Positions 28,506 to 38,684 are shown, counted from the stretch's first letter. The stretch is DNA of 64,000 bases from an uncultured Oscillospiraceae bacterium (GCA_947625045.1 CANQMW010000001.1:124001-188000); one strand, 5' to 3'. Program-made: numbers and translations. The notes: generated from the letters alone by a model not told the origin.

Positions 28506-29603
28506 ATGGGACTTTTCAGCAAGTTCAGAAGCAAGGATAAGGACAGAGAGGACGAGGGGCGCCTCCAGGCCGAACAGCCGGAGCGGCCCGAAGAGGAACA
28601 GGACGAGGACTGGGACGAGGCTCTTGCGGCGGAAGCCATGGCCGCCGCCGAAGGCGCACCGGAGGAGGTCTCCGTGCCCGAACCGGAGCCGGAGCCGGAG
28701 CCCGAACCGGAGCCTGTACCAGCGCCCGCGCCCGAGAAAAAGCCGGAGAAGAAGAAAAAGGGTCTGTTGTCGGGGCTGTTCGCGGCCTTCTCCCGCGTCG
28801 ACGAGGACTTTTTGGAGGAGCTGGAGGAGCGGCTCATCCTGGCGGACGCCGGGGTGGAGGTGGCGGAGACCGCCGTGGAGGCCCTGCGCAGGGAGAAAGG
28901 TCTGAAGGGCGACGCTGTGCAGGATAAACTGGTGGACATCCTCACGGAGGAGATGGAAAAGGCCGGCCCTCCCGTGCTGCATTTGGATACCAAGCCCGCC
29001 GTGGTCATCATGGTGGGCGTCAACGGCGTGGGCAAGACCACTACCATCGGAAAGCTGGCGAAGATATTCGCCGGGCAGGGGAAAAAGGTCCTCTTGTGCG
29101 CGGCGGACACCTTCCGCGCCGCGGCGGCGGAGCAGCTGGGCATATGGGCCCAGCGCACCGGCGCGGACATCGTCCGCCATGGCGAGGGGGGCGACCCCGG
29201 CGCGGTGGTGTTCGACGCCTGCAACGCGGCCAAGGCCCGGGGCTCCGACATCATCATCGTAGACACCGCCGGGCGGCTGCACAACAAGCAGAACCTGATG
29301 AACGAGCTTACAAAGCTCACAAAGATCGTGGGCCGGGAGCTTCCCGACGCCGACTGCGAGATATTGCTGGTGCTGGACGCCACCACCGGCCAGAACGGTC
29401 TCATCCAGGCGGAACAGTTCGCCGGGGCCGCCGGGGTCACCGGCATCGTCCTGACCAAGCTGGACGGCACCGCCAAGGGCGGCGTGGTGTTCTCCATCGC
29501 CCAGCGGCTGGGCGTGCCCGTGAAGCTGGTGGGCGTGGGCGAGGGTGTGGACGACCTGAAGGTCTTCGACGCCCGGGAGTTCGCGGAGGACATGGTCCGA
29601 TGA
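28506..29603 (+). CDS. ftsY: Signal recognition particle receptor FtsY
   Basis: 365 residues. The first about 85 are acidic with a Pro-Glu repeat run (residues about 60-75), the variable A domain. The NG domain has GVNGVGKTTTIGKLA, DTFRAAA, DTAGRLHNK and TKLDGTAKGG. FtsY docks ribosome-SRP complexes at the membrane. It follows smc by 70 bp with AAGGAGA before the ATG, and overlaps rdgB by 4 bases. Confidence 0.95.
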   Translation: MGLFSKFRSKDKDREDEGRLQAEQPERPEEEQDEDWDEALAAEAMAAAEGAPEEVSVPEPEPEPEPEPEPVPAPAPEKKPEKKKKGLLSGLFAAFSRVDEDFLEELEERLILADAGVEVAETAVEALRREKGLKGDAVQDKLVDILTEEMEKAGPPVLHLDTKPAVVIMVGVNGVGKTTTIGKLAKIFAGQGKKVLLCAADTFRAAAAEQLGIWAQRTGADIVRHGEGGDPGAVVFDACNAAKARGSDIIIVDTAGRLHNKQNLMNELTKLTKIVGRELPDADCEILLVLDATTGQNGLIQAEQFAGAAGVTGIVLTKLDGTAKGGVVFSIAQRLGVPVKLVGVGEGVDDLKVFDAREFAEDMVR

Positions 29604-30193
29604 AGCTCATCCTGGCTACCGGCAACAAGGGTAAGGTCCGGGAGTTTCGGGAGATACTGGAGCCGCTGGGATACGAGATCCTGTCCCAGGGGGAGCTGGG
29701 CCTGGACCTTGACGTGGAGGAGACCGGCGAGACTTTTGAAGATAACGCTCTTTTGAAGGCATCCGCCGTATTGCAGGCCACCGGCCATGCCGCCGTGGCG
29801 GATGATTCGGGCCTGTGCGTGGAGGCGTTGAACGGCGCGCCCGGGGTCCATTCCGCCCGCTACGGGGGCGGCAAGGCCTGGACGGACAAGCAGAAGTATG
29901 AATACCTTCTGGAGCAGATGAAAGGCGTCGCCGACCGGCGGGCGAAGTTCGTAAGCGCCATCGTGTGCCTGTTCCCGGATGGGGAGAAGATCGCGGTCCG
30001 GGGGGAGTGCCCCGGGCGGATATTGGAAGCCCCCGCCGGGGACGCCGGGTTCGGCTACGACCCGGTGTTCGCCCCGGAGGGGTATGACGCCAGCTTCGGC
30101 CAGCTGGGCCAGGAAGTGAAAAATACCCTCTCCCACCGGGCACGGGCCCTGGCGGCCCTTCGGGAGAGGCTGAAGGAGAGAGGCATATGCTGA
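29600..30193 (+). CDS. rdgB: XTP/dITP diphosphatase (RdgB/HAM1 family)
   Basis: 197 residues starting MKLILATGNKGKVREFREIL, with ADDSGLCVEALNGAPGVHSARY and GFGYDPVF, the full HAM1 signature. It removes non-canonical purine triphosphates. The start at 29600 overlaps the ftsY stop, and its end overlaps yhbY by 7 bases. Confidence 0.94.
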   Translation: MKLILATGNKGKVREFREILEPLGYEILSQGELGLDLDVEETGETFEDNALLKASAVLQATGHAAVADDSGLCVEALNGAPGVHSARYGGGKAWTDKQKYEYLLEQMKGVADRRAKFVSAIVCLFPDGEKIAVRGECPGRILEAPAGDAGFGYDPVFAPEGYDASFGQLGQEVKNTLSHRARALAALRERLKERGIC

Positions 30194-30483
30194 CAGGAAA
30201 GCAGCGGGCCTACCTGCGCTCCCTGGCGCAGAAGGAGGAGGCCATATTATACGTCGGCAAGGCCGGCGTCACTGACCCGGTCATCGCCCAGGCCAAAGAG
30301 GCCCTGGCGGCCCGGGAGCTGGTGAAGGGCCGGGTGCAGGAAAACTGCATGTTCACCGCCCGGGAGGCCCAGGAGGTCTTGTGCGAGGCGTGTGACGCCG
30401 AGGGCGTGCAGGTCATCGGAAAGGTGTTCGTGCTGTATAAAGCCCGTCCTGACGGGGCCAAGATAATACTGCCCAAGGCGTGA
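30187..30483 (+). CDS. yhbY: YhbY-type CRM-domain RNA-binding protein
   Basis: 98 residues, one CRM domain, with the start MLTGKQRAYLRSLAQ and the conserved VGKAGVTDPV loop (GxxG-like). Such proteins bind pre-ribosomal RNA of the large subunit. The gene is coupled to rdgB upstream and to the nadD fusion downstream. Confidence 0.9.
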   Translation: MLTGKQRAYLRSLAQKEEAILYVGKAGVTDPVIAQAKEALAARELVKGRVQENCMFTAREAQEVLCEACDAEGVQVIGKVFVLYKARPDGAKIILPKA

Positions 30484-30485
30484 CG

Positions 30486-31700
30486 ATGCGCGTGCTTATC
30501 TACGGGGGCAGCTTCAACCCGCCCCATCTGGGCCACCTCCGCTCGGTCCAGACGGCCATAAAGGCGCTGACGCCGGACAAGACTCTGCTCATCCCGGCAG
30601 CGGACCCGCCCCACAAGGCCTTGGCGGCGGGCACCCCGGCGAAGGAGCACCGCCTTGCCATGACGGCCCTCGCGGCGGAGGCCCTGCCGGGCTGCGAGGC
30701 CTCGGATATGGAGATCCGGCGCGCCGGGCCCAGCTATACGTCGGATACCCTGCGCGAGCTGCGGGCAGAGTATCCCAAGGCAGAGCTGGTCTTCCTCATG
30801 GGCACGGACATGCTCCTCTCCATCGAGACGTGGCATGAGCCGGAGGTCATCATGGCGCTGGCCTCCCTCGCCGTATTTGCCCGGGAGGCGGGCCGGGAAG
30901 GGGAGATAGAGGCCCAGGCCGCCCATCTGCGGGAGGCGTATGGAGCGACGGTGTACGTCCTTGACGGGGAGCCGGTGACGGTGTCCTCCACCCAGGTCCG
31001 GGCGCTGCTGCCAAAGCGGCAGGGGCGGGAATACCTCACCGAGGTTGTGTACGCCTATATCATCCGCCGCCGGCTCTATGAGGCCCGGCCGGACCTGGAC
31101 TGGCTGCGGGAAAAGGCCTATGCCTACTTAAAGCCCACCCGCGTGGCCCATGTGCGGGGCGCGGAGGAGATGGCCCGGCGGCTGGCTCTGCGATGGGGGG
31201 AGGATGAGTCCGACGCGGCGGAGGCCGCTATCCTCCACGATATCACGAAGAAAACCGCGGGCCCGGACCAGTTGCGCCTGGGCGAAAAGTATGGTATCAT
31301 GGCCGATAAGTGGGAGCGGGAGAATACCGAGCTCATGCACGCCAAGACCGGCGCGGCCTTTGCCCGGGATATGTTCGGCGTGCCGGACCATATCGCGGAC
31401 GCCATACGGTACCACACCACTGGCCGGCCGGGGATGACGCGATTGGAGCAGATCGTGTATCTCGCGGATGCCATCGAGCTGGGGCGAAAGCCCTATCCGG
31501 CCCTGGAGGCCATCCGAAAGGCTGCCTTTGAGGACCTGGACGCCGCGGTGGAGCTGTGCGCCCGTCGGACGCTCTCCTACGTGGCGGAGCGGGGATTGCC
31601 CGTCCACCCGGACACGGCCCGAACACAAGAGTATTATTTGAAAAAACTGGAAGATAAAGGCGCATCGCCCGTCCAACTGGATGGGGACGCCAAGGAATAA
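30486..31700 (+). CDS. nadD: Fused nicotinate-nucleotide adenylyltransferase (NadD) and YqeK-type HD hydrolase
   Basis: 404 residues. Residues about 1-200 are NadD: YGGSFNPPHLGHL holds the nucleotide-binding HxGH, and VSSTQVRALL the second motif. Residues about 205-390 are a YqeK-like HD domain, with RVAHVRGAEEMA, ILHDITKK and IRYHTTGRPGM. NadD makes deamido-NAD; YqeK hydrolyses diadenosine tetraphosphate. They are normally separate neighbouring genes. The ATG at 30486 follows the yhbY stop by 2 bases; a GTG at 30480 is less likely. Confidence 0.9.
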   Translation: MRVLIYGGSFNPPHLGHLRSVQTAIKALTPDKTLLIPAADPPHKALAAGTPAKEHRLAMTALAAEALPGCEASDMEIRRAGPSYTSDTLRELRAEYPKAELVFLMGTDMLLSIETWHEPEVIMALASLAVFAREAGREGEIEAQAAHLREAYGATVYVLDGEPVTVSSTQVRALLPKRQGREYLTEVVYAYIIRRRLYEARPDLDWLREKAYAYLKPTRVAHVRGAEEMARRLALRWGEDESDAAEAAILHDITKKTAGPDQLRLGEKYGIMADKWERENTELMHAKTGAAFARDMFGVPDHIADAIRYHTTGRPGMTRLEQIVYLADAIELGRKPYPALEAIRKAAFEDLDAAVELCARRTLSYVAERGLPVHPDTARTQEYYLKKLEDKGASPVQLDGDAKE

Positions 31701-31715
31701 AGAGGAGGATGGACC

Positions 31716-32072
31716 ATGGAACCTTTTGACGCGGCAAAGCTGGCGACCAAGGCACTTGCGGACAAGCAGGCCACGGATATACGCCTTTTGAAGACCACGG
31801 AGCTCACCGTGCTGGCGGACTATTTCCTCATCTGCACGGCCAACTCCACCACCCATGTGCGCACCCTGTACGACGAGGTGGACAAGCGCCTATCCGAGGC
31901 GGGGATGCCCCCCGTCCGCCGGGAGGGCAGCCGCAACAGCACGTGGCTGCTCTTAGACTTCGGGTGCCTGGTTGTGCACATCTTCCAGCGGGAGGCCCGG
32001 GAATTTTACAGCCTGGAGCGGCTGTGGAACGACGCTCTGGACATGGATATCAAGGAGATAGTAGAGGCATAA
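31716..32072 (+). CDS. rsfS: Ribosomal silencing factor RsfS
   Basis: 118 residues of the RsfS/YbeB family: KQATDIRLLKTTELTVLADYF at the start region and DFGCLVVHIFQREAREFY near the end. It binds uL14 and keeps 50S subunits from joining in starvation. AGAGGAGG precedes the ATG. It sits between nadD-yqeK and leuS as in many Firmicutes. Confidence 0.94.
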   Translation: MEPFDAAKLATKALADKQATDIRLLKTTELTVLADYFLICTANSTTHVRTLYDEVDKRLSEAGMPPVRREGSRNSTWLLLDFGCLVVHIFQREAREFYSLERLWNDALDMDIKEIVEA

Positions 32073-32075
32073 GTC

Positions 32076-34487
32076 ATGGCATACGATTTTGAGCGCATCG
32101 AGAAAAAGTGGCAGGGCATATGGGAGCAGGAAAAGCCCTATGCCGCCGTCACCGGCGACGGCCGGCCCAAGTGGTACGGCCTCATAGAGTTCCCCTATCC
32201 CTCCGGCCAGGGCCTGCACGTGGGCCATCCCCGGCCCTATACAGCCATGGACATCATTGCCCGCAAGCGGCGGATGCAGGGCTACAACGTGCTGTTCCCC
32301 ATCGGCTACGACGCCTTCGGCCTGCCCACGGAGAACTACGCCATCAAAAACCACATGCACCCCCACGACGTGACCCGCCGCAATGTGGCGAACTTTACGA
32401 GCCAGCTGAAGATGCTGGGCTTCGGGTTCGACTGGGACCGCGTGGTTGATACCACGGATCCTACATACTATAAGTGGACCCAGTGGATATTCCTGCAGAT
32501 GTGGAAGAAGGGCCTGGCCTACAAGGCCACCATGCCCGTGAACTGGTGCACCTCCTGCAAGTGCGTGCTGGCCAACGAGGAGGTCGTGGAGGGCGTGTGC
32601 GAGCGGTGCGGCTCGCCGGTCATCCAGAAGGAGAAGAGCCAGTGGATGCTGCGCATCACCGCCTACGCCCAGCGGCTCATCGACGACCTGGACGAGGTGG
32701 ACTACATCGAGCGGGTCAAAATACAGCAGCGCAACTGGATCGGCCGCAGCGAGGGCGCCGAGGTGGACTTCGACACCACCGCCGGGGACAAGATGCGCAT
32801 CTTCACCACCCGGTGCGACACCCTCTTCGGCGTGACCTACATGGTCATGAGCCCGGAGCACGCGCTGCTGACCAAGTGGATGCCTCTTCTCAAAAACGCC
32901 GACGCGGTGAAGGCCTATCAGGACGCCGCGGCCCATAAGTCCGAGCTGGAGCGCACGGAGCTTTCCAAGGAGAAGACCGGTGTGCGCCTGGAGGGCGTGG
33001 CCGCCATAAACCCCGTGAACGGCCAGGAGATACCCATCTTCATCTCCGACTACGTGCTGGCCACCTACGGCACCGGCGCCATCATGGCCGTGCCCGGCCA
33101 CGACAGCCGCGACTGGGACTTCGCCAAAGCTTTCGGCCTGCCCATTATCGAAGTCGTCAAGGGCGGTAATGTGGACGAGGCCGCCTACACCGACTGCGAG
33201 ACCGGCGAGCTCGTGAACTCCGGGTTCCTCAACGGCCTGCCTGTGGAGGAGGCCAAGGAGAAGATGATCGCCTGGCTGGAGGAAAAGGGCGTAGGCGAGC
33301 GGAAGGTCAACTACAAGCTCCGGGACTGGGTCTTCTCCCGCCAGCGGTACTGGGGCGAGCCCATCCCCATGGTGAACTGCCCCAAGTGCGGGTGGGTGCC
33401 CGTGCCGGAGGAGGAACTGCCCGTGCTGCTGCCGGAGGTGGAGAGCTATGAGCCCACCGACACCGGCGAGAGCCCCCTGTCCAAGATGACGGACTGGGTC
33501 CGCTGCAAGTGCCCCAAGTGCGGCGGCGACGCCCAGCGGGAGACGGACACTATGCCCCAGTGGGCCGGGTCAAGCTGGTACTTCCTGCGCTATACGGACC
33601 CCCATAACGCCGACGCCCTGGCCTCGCCCGAGGCGCTTAAGTACTGGACCCCCGTGGACTGGTACAACGGCGGCATGGAGCACACCACGCTGCACCTTCT
33701 CTATTCCCGGTTCTGGCACAAGTTCCTCTATGACATCGGCGTGGTGCCAACCAAGGAGCCCTACGCCAAGCGCACCAGCCACGGCATGATCCTTGGCGAG
33801 GGCGGCGTGAAGATGTCCAAGAGCCGGGGCAACGTGGTCAACCCCAACGACGTGGTGGCCAAGTACGGCGCCGACACCCTGCGCCTTTACACCATGTTCA
33901 TCGGCGACTTTGAAAAGGCCGCCGCCTGGTCTGACGAGGCCGTGAAGGGCTGCAAGAAGTTCCTGGATCGCGTGTGGGCCCTGGCCGAGGCCGGCCCCGC
34001 GGGGGACGAGATAAGCCCCGCCCATGAGACCGCCGTCCATCAGACCATCAAGAAGGTCTCCCAGGATATTGAAGAGATGAAGTTCAACACCGCCATCGCC
34101 GCCATGATGACCCTGGTGAACGACTTTTACAAGACCAAGCCCAGCCGGGGCGACATGGAAGTCCTGCTGAAGCTCCTGAGCCCCTTCGCCCCCCACGTAG
34201 TGGAGGAGATGTGGGAGATGCTGGGCTTTGCCGGCCGGGCCATGGCCCAGAAGTGGCCGGAATACGACGAGGCCAAGACCGTGGAGCAGATGAAGGAGCT
34301 GGCGGTGCAGGTGAACGGCAAGCTCAAGGGCACCGTCACCGTCCCCACCGGCTGCCCCGACCAGGTGGCCGTGGCCGCCGCCATGGCGGAGCCCAAGGCC
34401 GCCCGCGCCCTGGAGGGCATGGACGTGGTGAAGACCATCGTGGTGAAGGACCGGCTGGTGAACCTCATCGTAAAGCCGAAAAAATAA
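32076..34487 (+). CDS. leuS: Leucyl-tRNA synthetase
   Basis: 803 residues of a class I synthetase. The HIGH-type motif is HVGH in [14 protein letters not shown], and KMSKS lies in [17 protein letters not shown]. An editing insertion is present ([13 protein letters not shown]) and a four-Cys zinc site lies around CTSCKC...CERCGSP. Length is normal. The gene follows rsfS by 3 bp. Confidence 0.96.
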   Translation: MAYDFERIEKKWQGIWEQEKPYAAVTGDGRPKWYGLIEFPYPSGQGLHVGHPRPYTAMDIIARKRRMQGYNVLFPIGYDAFGLPTENYAIKNHMHPHDVTRRNVANFTSQLKMLGFGFDWDRVVDTTDPTYYKWTQWIFLQMWKKGLAYKATMPVNWCTSCKCVLANEEVVEGVCERCGSPVIQKEKSQWMLRITAYAQRLIDDLDEVDYIERVKIQQRNWIGRSEGAEVDFDTTAGDKMRIFTTRCDTLFGVTYMVMSPEHALLTKWMPLLKNADAVKAYQDAAAHKSELERTELSKEKTGVRLEGVAAINPVNGQEIPIFISDYVLATYGTGAIMAVPGHDSRDWDFAKAFGLPIIEVVKGGNVDEAAYTDCETGELVNSGFLNGLPVEEAKEKMIAWLEEKGVGERKVNYKLRDWVFSRQRYWGEPIPMVNCPKCGWVPVPEEELPVLLPEVESYEPTDTGESPLSKMTDWVRCKCPKCGGDAQRETDTMPQWAGSSWYFLRYTDPHNADALASPEALKYWTPVDWYNGGMEHTTLHLLYSRFWHKFLYDIGVVPTKEPYAKRTSHGMILGEGGVKMSKSRGNVVNPNDVVAKYGADTLRLYTMFIGDFEKAAAWSDEAVKGCKKFLDRVWALAEAGPAGDEISPAHETAVHQTIKKVSQDIEEMKFNTAIAAMMTLVNDFYKTKPSRGDMEVLLKLLSPFAPHVVEEMWEMLGFAGRAMAQKWPEYDEAKTVEQMKELAVQVNGKLKGTVTVPTGCPDQVAVAAAMAEPKAARALEGMDVVKTIVVKDRLVNLIVKPKK

Positions 34488-34495
34488 GGATTTTC

Positions 34496-34524
34496 TTGAC
34501 AATCGGCCGTAAAACCTTTATAAT
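34496..34524 (+). promoter_or_regulatory. Strong sigma-A promoter of rpsU
   Basis: Consensus -35 TTGACA (34496-34501), 17-bp spacer and consensus -10 TATAAT (34519-34524). It starts 9 bases after the leuS stop. Confidence 0.9.
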
Positions 34525-34581
34525 ATCCAAGGTCCGCAGAGAAAGCACATATGAGGCGTATTCGGAGGGAGGGAAAACAGA

Positions 34582-34767
34582 ATGTCGGAAATCTATGTCA
34601 AAGAGAACGAATCTCTCGATAACGCGCTCAAGCGGTTCAAGCGCAGCTGCGCGAAGGCTGGCGTCATGAACGACCTCCGCCGGAAGGAGTACTATCAGAG
34701 CCCCAGCGTGAAGCGCCGCAAGAAGTCTGAGGCGGCCCGCAAGAACAAACATAAGCGGTATTACTAA
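34582..34767 (+). CDS. rpsU: 30S ribosomal protein bS21
   Basis: 61 residues, strongly basic, beginning [21 protein letters not shown] and ending in an Arg/Lys-rich tail, a clear S21. It acts in initiation near the anti-Shine-Dalgarno region. It has its own consensus promoter and terminator. Confidence 0.96.
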   Translation: MSEIYVKENESLDNALKRFKRSCAKAGVMNDLRRKEYYQSPSVKRRKKSEAARKNKHKRYY

Positions 34768-34773
34768 AATGCA

Positions 34774-34808
34774 AAGACCTCACGGCCTCCGGCTGTGAGG
34801 TCTTTTGT
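34774..34808 (+). terminator. Rho-independent terminator of rpsU
   Basis: AAGACCTCAC (34774-34783) pairs with GTGAGGTCTT (34795-34804), the stem continuing inward as GCC/GGC, followed by a T-rich run. Confidence 0.9.
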
Positions 34809-34824
34809 TTAAGGAGGATGCGCT

Positions 34825-35703
34825 ATGTACGAACTGGTCCAGGTGTCCGAGAGGTGTTACTATATCCAGTCCCCGGCGAAGATGGGCCTGGTGCGGCTGG
34901 AAGGCGGGGACGTGTGCCTCATCGACAGCGGCAACGACAAGGACGCCGGCCGGAAGGTCCGGCAGCTTCTGGACGCCAACGGCTGGCATTTGACGGCCAT
35001 ATACAACACCCACTCCAACGCCGACCACATCGGCGGCAACAAATATTTGCAGGCCCAGACGGGCTGCAGGATATACGCCCCCGGCATCGAGTGCGATATG
35101 ACCCGGCACACGGTGCTGGAGCCCGCGTTTTTGTATGGCGGCTATCCCTGCAAGGACCTGCGGCACAAGTTCCTCATGGCCCAGGCCAGCGACGCCGAGC
35201 CTCTCACGGCGGAGGCGCTGCCGGAGGGTTTTGAGATGATACCTCTGCCGGGGCACTTTTTCGATATGGTGGGGTTCCGGGCGCCGGGGGACGTGGTGTA
35301 CCTGGCGGACTGCCTGTCCAGCCGGGAGACGCTGGAGAAGTACCGGATAGGCTTCATCTACGATGTGGGGGCCTATCTCGCCACGCTGGAAAAGGTGAAG
35401 GGGATGGAGGCGGCCCTGTTCGTGCCCGCCCACGCCCCCGCGGCGGAGAACATCCAGGACCTTGCTCAGTACAACATCGACCAGGTGAATGAGATAGCGG
35501 AGCATATCACGGACCTGTGCCGGGAGCCCATGAACTTTGAGCGTATATTGCAGCGGCTGTTCGCGGACTACGGTCTCGCCATGAACTTTGAGCAGTACGC
35601 CCTGGTGGGCAGCACGGTCCGGTCCTATCTCTCCTGGCTCAAGGACACCGGCCGCCTCGCGGTCCGGTTTGAGGACAACATGCTCCTGTGGGAGAGAGTG
35701 TAA
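34825..35703 (+). CDS. MBL-fold metallo-hydrolase
   Basis: 292 residues. The metal-binding motif is [12 protein letters not shown], with a second His in [12 protein letters not shown], an Asp in YLADCL and a His in VPAHAP. This matches the metallo-beta-lactamase superfamily with two metals. The last about 65 residues form a helical tail. The substrate is unknown. It stands alone between two terminators, with AAGGAGG before the ATG. Confidence 0.85.
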   Translation: MYELVQVSERCYYIQSPAKMGLVRLEGGDVCLIDSGNDKDAGRKVRQLLDANGWHLTAIYNTHSNADHIGGNKYLQAQTGCRIYAPGIECDMTRHTVLEPAFLYGGYPCKDLRHKFLMAQASDAEPLTAEALPEGFEMIPLPGHFFDMVGFRAPGDVVYLADCLSSRETLEKYRIGFIYDVGAYLATLEKVKGMEAALFVPAHAPAAENIQDLAQYNIDQVNEIAEHITDLCREPMNFERILQRLFADYGLAMNFEQYALVGSTVRSYLSWLKDTGRLAVRFEDNMLLWERV

Positions 35704-35715
35704 GAGAATAAGAGT

Positions 35716-35750
35716 ACAGCGCCAGCCGATACGGCTGGCGCTGTTAGTTT
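35716..35750 (+). terminator. Rho-independent terminator
   Basis: A perfect 13-bp stem, ACAGCGCCAGCCG (35716-35728) with 35732-35744, and a 3-base loop, then a short T-rich run. The about 140 bp after it up to 35888 hold no gene that I can see. Confidence 0.85.
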
Positions 35751-35888
35751 GCTAATCTGACGCTGGGTGAGTGTGCCGGCCCGACGCCCGGCGGGAGCCG
35801 GCAGTGTGCCGGATGCGGTTGGTGAGCGAAGCGAACTTTAGCAGCAGGCATACTGTCGGGCCCGTCCGGGCAAAACCTGCGGCCTCTA

Positions 35889-36773
35889 TCAATCCACCAC
35901 GATCAGCTCGTAATCCTCGGTGCCGAAGCCAAGGGCCGCGGCGGCGTCGATGGTATGGGTGCCCTCCCGGGACTCCACCCGCTCCAGGAAGTGGTCCCGG
36001 CCCGGGTCCTTGGAGGCGTAGATCAGGTCCATGCAGGCCTTGTCCAGCGCCACCGGGTCCAGAGAGGAGAGGGTGCCGATGTCGGCCATGCAGGGGTCCT
36101 CCGCCACGGCGCAGCAGTCACAGTCCACGGACAGATTGCACATCATGCTCACGAAGGCGCACTTGCCCTTGAACATCTCAACCACGCTGGACGCCGCGTC
36201 CGCCATGGCCTCGCAGAAGGCCAGCTTCCCAGCGTGATTGTCCCAGCAGGTGGCCTGATCAGAGTCCACGCCGCCGGAGTGGATGAGGCTCTTGCCCGCG
36301 CTGGAGGCGCAGCCGATGGAGAGCTGCTTTAATGCTCCGCCATAGCCGCCCATGGGGTGGCCCTTGAAGTGGCTCAGCACCAGCAGGGAGTCATAGTTGG
36401 CCAGGTCCTTGCCCACGTGGTTTTCCTTCAGGATCTTGCCGCCCGGTACGGGCAGGATAAGGTCCGGGCCCTCCGCGTCCAGCAGGTCCACGTTGAAGTA
36501 CTTGATCCAGCCGTGGCCGGCCAGGAGCTTGCGGTGCTTTTCGGTGGTGTTGCGCTCGCCGTCATAGGCGGTGTTGCACTCCACCACGGTGCCCTTCACA
36601 TGCTCCACCATGGGGCGCATGAACTCGGGGTGCAGGTAGTTCTGGTTGCCCTCCTCGCCGGAGTGGACCTTTACCGCCACCTTGCCGGGCAGGGTCACGC
36701 CAAGGCGCTCATACATCTCCACCACGGTCTCGGGGCTCAGCTTCTTCGTGAAATAAACCTTTGCTTTTGCCAT
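35889..36773 (-). CDS. DUF362-domain protein
   Basis: 294 residues matching the DUF362 family: KVAVKVHSGEEGN near the start, VLSHFKGHPMGGYGGALKQL in the middle, and LSSLDPVALDKACMDLI near the end. Many relatives carry ferredoxin clusters; here the Cys residues are scattered (CDCC, CMAD) and do not form a full 4Fe-4S motif. Function unknown. The start at 36773 is preferred, because the GTG at 36782 lies within the ribosome site GAGGTG. It is last in a minus-strand group with the AI-2E exporter and the repressor. Confidence 0.8.
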   Translation of the reverse strand: MAKAKVYFTKKLSPETVVEMYERLGVTLPGKVAVKVHSGEEGNQNYLHPEFMRPMVEHVKGTVVECNTAYDGERNTTEKHRKLLAGHGWIKYFNVDLLDAEGPDLILPVPGGKILKENHVGKDLANYDSLLVLSHFKGHPMGGYGGALKQLSIGCASSAGKSLIHSGGVDSDQATCWDNHAGKLAFCEAMADAASSVVEMFKGKCAFVSMMCNLSVDCDCCAVAEDPCMADIGTLSSLDPVALDKACMDLIYASKDPGRDHFLERVESREGTHTIDAAAALGFGTEDYELIVVD

Positions 36774-36822
36774 AGAAGTCACCTCGCAAGTAATATCGCC
36801 GCTTCGCGGCGCAGTTTAAACG

Positions 36823-37938
36823 TTATTCGTCCTTCACGGCCACGGCCCTGCCGTCCCGGAGGGCCAGGTCGTCCCGGATGGCCTGGTAGATGGCCGCCGT
36901 CAGGGGCACGCCCACCAGCATCCCGAACACGCCGAACATGGCCCCGCCGATGGTCACCGCCGCCAGCACGAATATGCCGGGCAGGCCGATAGAGGAGCCC
37001 ACGACCCGGGGATAGATGATGTTCCCCTCCAGCTGCTGGAGGATGACGATGAACACCAGAAACCACACCGCCTTGATGGGGGACACGGACAATATCATGA
37101 ACGCGCCCACGCCCGCGCCGATATAGGCCCCGGCCACGGGGATGAGGGCCGTCACGCCCACCAGCGTGCCCACCATGGTGGCGTAAGGGAAGCGGAAGAG
37201 CAGCATCCCGCCGATGCAGAGGCCGCCCAATATGACCGCCTCGGTGCACTGGCCAACCACGTACTTGCGGAAGCACCCGTCCAGCAGCCGCAGCACGTAC
37301 ATCACCCGGCGCTCCCATTTCTCGGGCAGGTACGTGGTGATGACCCGGCGGCACTGCCGGCCCAGGGTGTCCTTCCCCAGCAGCAGGTAGACCGCGAAGA
37401 TCAGCGCGAACAGCACCGTCACCGCCCCGGAGAAGATGGAGCCCACCGCCCCGGCGGCGCCGCTGACGCCGGACAGGAGGATGCTGCGGGCCTTGCCTAT
37501 GAGGCCGGGCCAGTCCATGGCCGCCAGCTTTTCCTCGATATCGGGCGGGATGAGCTTTTGCACGTAGGGGTTCTTCAGCAGTTCATTCACCGCCGCGGGG
37601 GCCTGCTTTATGAGGGCGTTGACGCAGGAGAGGAACTCCGGCACCACCAGCCGCACCACCAGATACAGCACCAGCAGCACCGTCAGCACTGCCCCCACCA
37701 TGCACACCGGCCGGCGGCACTTTGCCTTCCGGCCCGCCGCGCCGGGGAAGAGGTGGCGCTCGTAAAAGCCCATGAGGATATTGATGACATAGGCGATGAC
37801 GCCGCCCAGCATCAGGGGCACCGCCGCCCCCAGCAGCACGGACACGAACTTCGACGCCGCGGGCCAGTAATAGATGGCCAGATACAGCAGGAAGGCCGTC
37901 AGGCCGATGCGCCAGCATGTCGTCTTCGTCAGTTTCAT
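36823..37938 (-). CDS. AI-2E/PerM-family membrane transporter
   Basis: 371 residues with about eight membrane segments: a hydrophobic N-terminal pair, a central helical region (about 120-180) and a C-terminal cluster containing LVGVTALIPVAGAYIG and PRVVGSSIGLPG, motifs of the AI-2 exporter/PerM family. Some members are Na+/H+ antiporters; the substrate is not predictable. It lies 12 bp after the repressor gene on the same strand. Confidence 0.87.
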   Translation of the reverse strand: MKLTKTTCWRIGLTAFLLYLAIYYWPAASKFVSVLLGAAVPLMLGGVIAYVINILMGFYERHLFPGAAGRKAKCRRPVCMVGAVLTVLLVLYLVVRLVVPEFLSCVNALIKQAPAAVNELLKNPYVQKLIPPDIEEKLAAMDWPGLIGKARSILLSGVSGAAGAVGSIFSGAVTVLFALIFAVYLLLGKDTLGRQCRRVITTYLPEKWERRVMYVLRLLDGCFRKYVVGQCTEAVILGGLCIGGMLLFRFPYATMVGTLVGVTALIPVAGAYIGAGVGAFMILSVSPIKAVWFLVFIVILQQLEGNIIYPRVVGSSIGLPGIFVLAAVTIGGAMFGVFGMLVGVPLTAAIYQAIRDDLALRDGRAVAVKDE

Positions 37939-37950
37939 AGGATGCTCTCC

Positions 37951-38625
37951 TTATAAAACGCGCCCGAACACCCGCAGCTGAGCGGGGTCGGAGATGGGGA
38001 TGTCGTCATAGGCCGGGTTCAGGCTGTGCAGATATACCCCGTCGGGCCGGTCGTGGAGGACCTTGATGAAGCCGCTGCCCTGCCAGGAGAAAAGCCCCGT
38101 CTCTCCGTCAGGCACCGAGGGGGCCGCCTTCACGTACACCGTGTCCCCGTCGTGGTACTTGGGTTCCATGCTGTCCCCCGCCACCCGCACGGCGAAATCC
38201 GCCTGCCGGGGGGCGCCGGCGGCGTCGATCCACCGGAAATCCCCGTCGTCCAGGAACTGCCCGGGCCCGGCGCTGGCCGCGAGGGTATAGAGCCGTATGG
38301 CCCGGCCCCGCTCCAGGTGGGGCTCATAGAGCCCGCTGCGGCGAAGTAAGTCCGCGTATTCCGTGAGCTTCCGCCGCCCGGCGGCGTTGAGCCCGCCGGC
38401 CAGCCCCTCGCCCAAAAACTCCCCGGAGATATCCTGCACCTCCAGGGCCTTGCACAGGAGCAGGAACTGCCGGGCGGAGGGGAGAGTGGCATTTTTCTCC
38501 CATTTGGAGAGCGCCTTGTCGGAGATGGGCTCGCCCAGGGCCGTCAGCTTATGGGCCAGCTCCTTTTGGGACAGGCCCGCCTGCCGCCGCAGAGCCGCGA
38601 TATGGCCGCCGATATCCTCGAACAT
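37951..38625 (-). CDS. XRE-type repressor with LexA-like S24 self-cleavage domain
   Basis: 224 residues. A helix-turn-helix fills about residues 8-65 (QAGLSQKELAHKL). The C-terminal S24 domain has VAGDSMEP with Ser152, a Lys at 188 (GFIKVL) and a candidate Ala119-Gly120 cleavage bond. The spacing from bond to Ser and from Ser to Lys is close to that in LexA. Such repressors are cut when RecA is activated by DNA damage. It faces dinB across a shared control region, so it probably represses itself and dinB. AGGGAGGG precedes the start. Confidence 0.85.
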   Translation of the reverse strand: MFEDIGGHIAALRRQAGLSQKELAHKLTALGEPISDKALSKWEKNATLPSARQFLLLCKALEVQDISGEFLGEGLAGGLNAAGRRKLTEYADLLRRSGLYEPHLERGRAIRLYTLAASAGPGQFLDDGDFRWIDAAGAPRQADFAVRVAGDSMEPKYHDGDTVYVKAAPSVPDGETGLFSWQGSGFIKVLHDRPDGVYLHSLNPAYDDIPISDPAQLRVFGRVL

Positions 38626-38651
38626 GGCTCATCCCTCCCTTTAATGAATAC

Positions 38652-38680
38652 AGTATATAGCATAGAGAGAGTGATTGCAA
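38652..38680 (-). promoter_or_regulatory. Promoter of the S24 repressor operon
   Basis: On the minus strand: -35 TTGCAA (38680-38675), 17-bp spacer and -10 TATACT (38657-38652), about 27 bp before the repressor start codon. Confidence 0.7.
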
Positions 38681-38684
38681 TATA

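Noticed and set aside
35751..35888. Small gene between the MBL hydrolase and DUF362 genes
   Set aside because: Open frames here lack ribosome sites and run antisense into the DUF362 gene; nothing recognisable.
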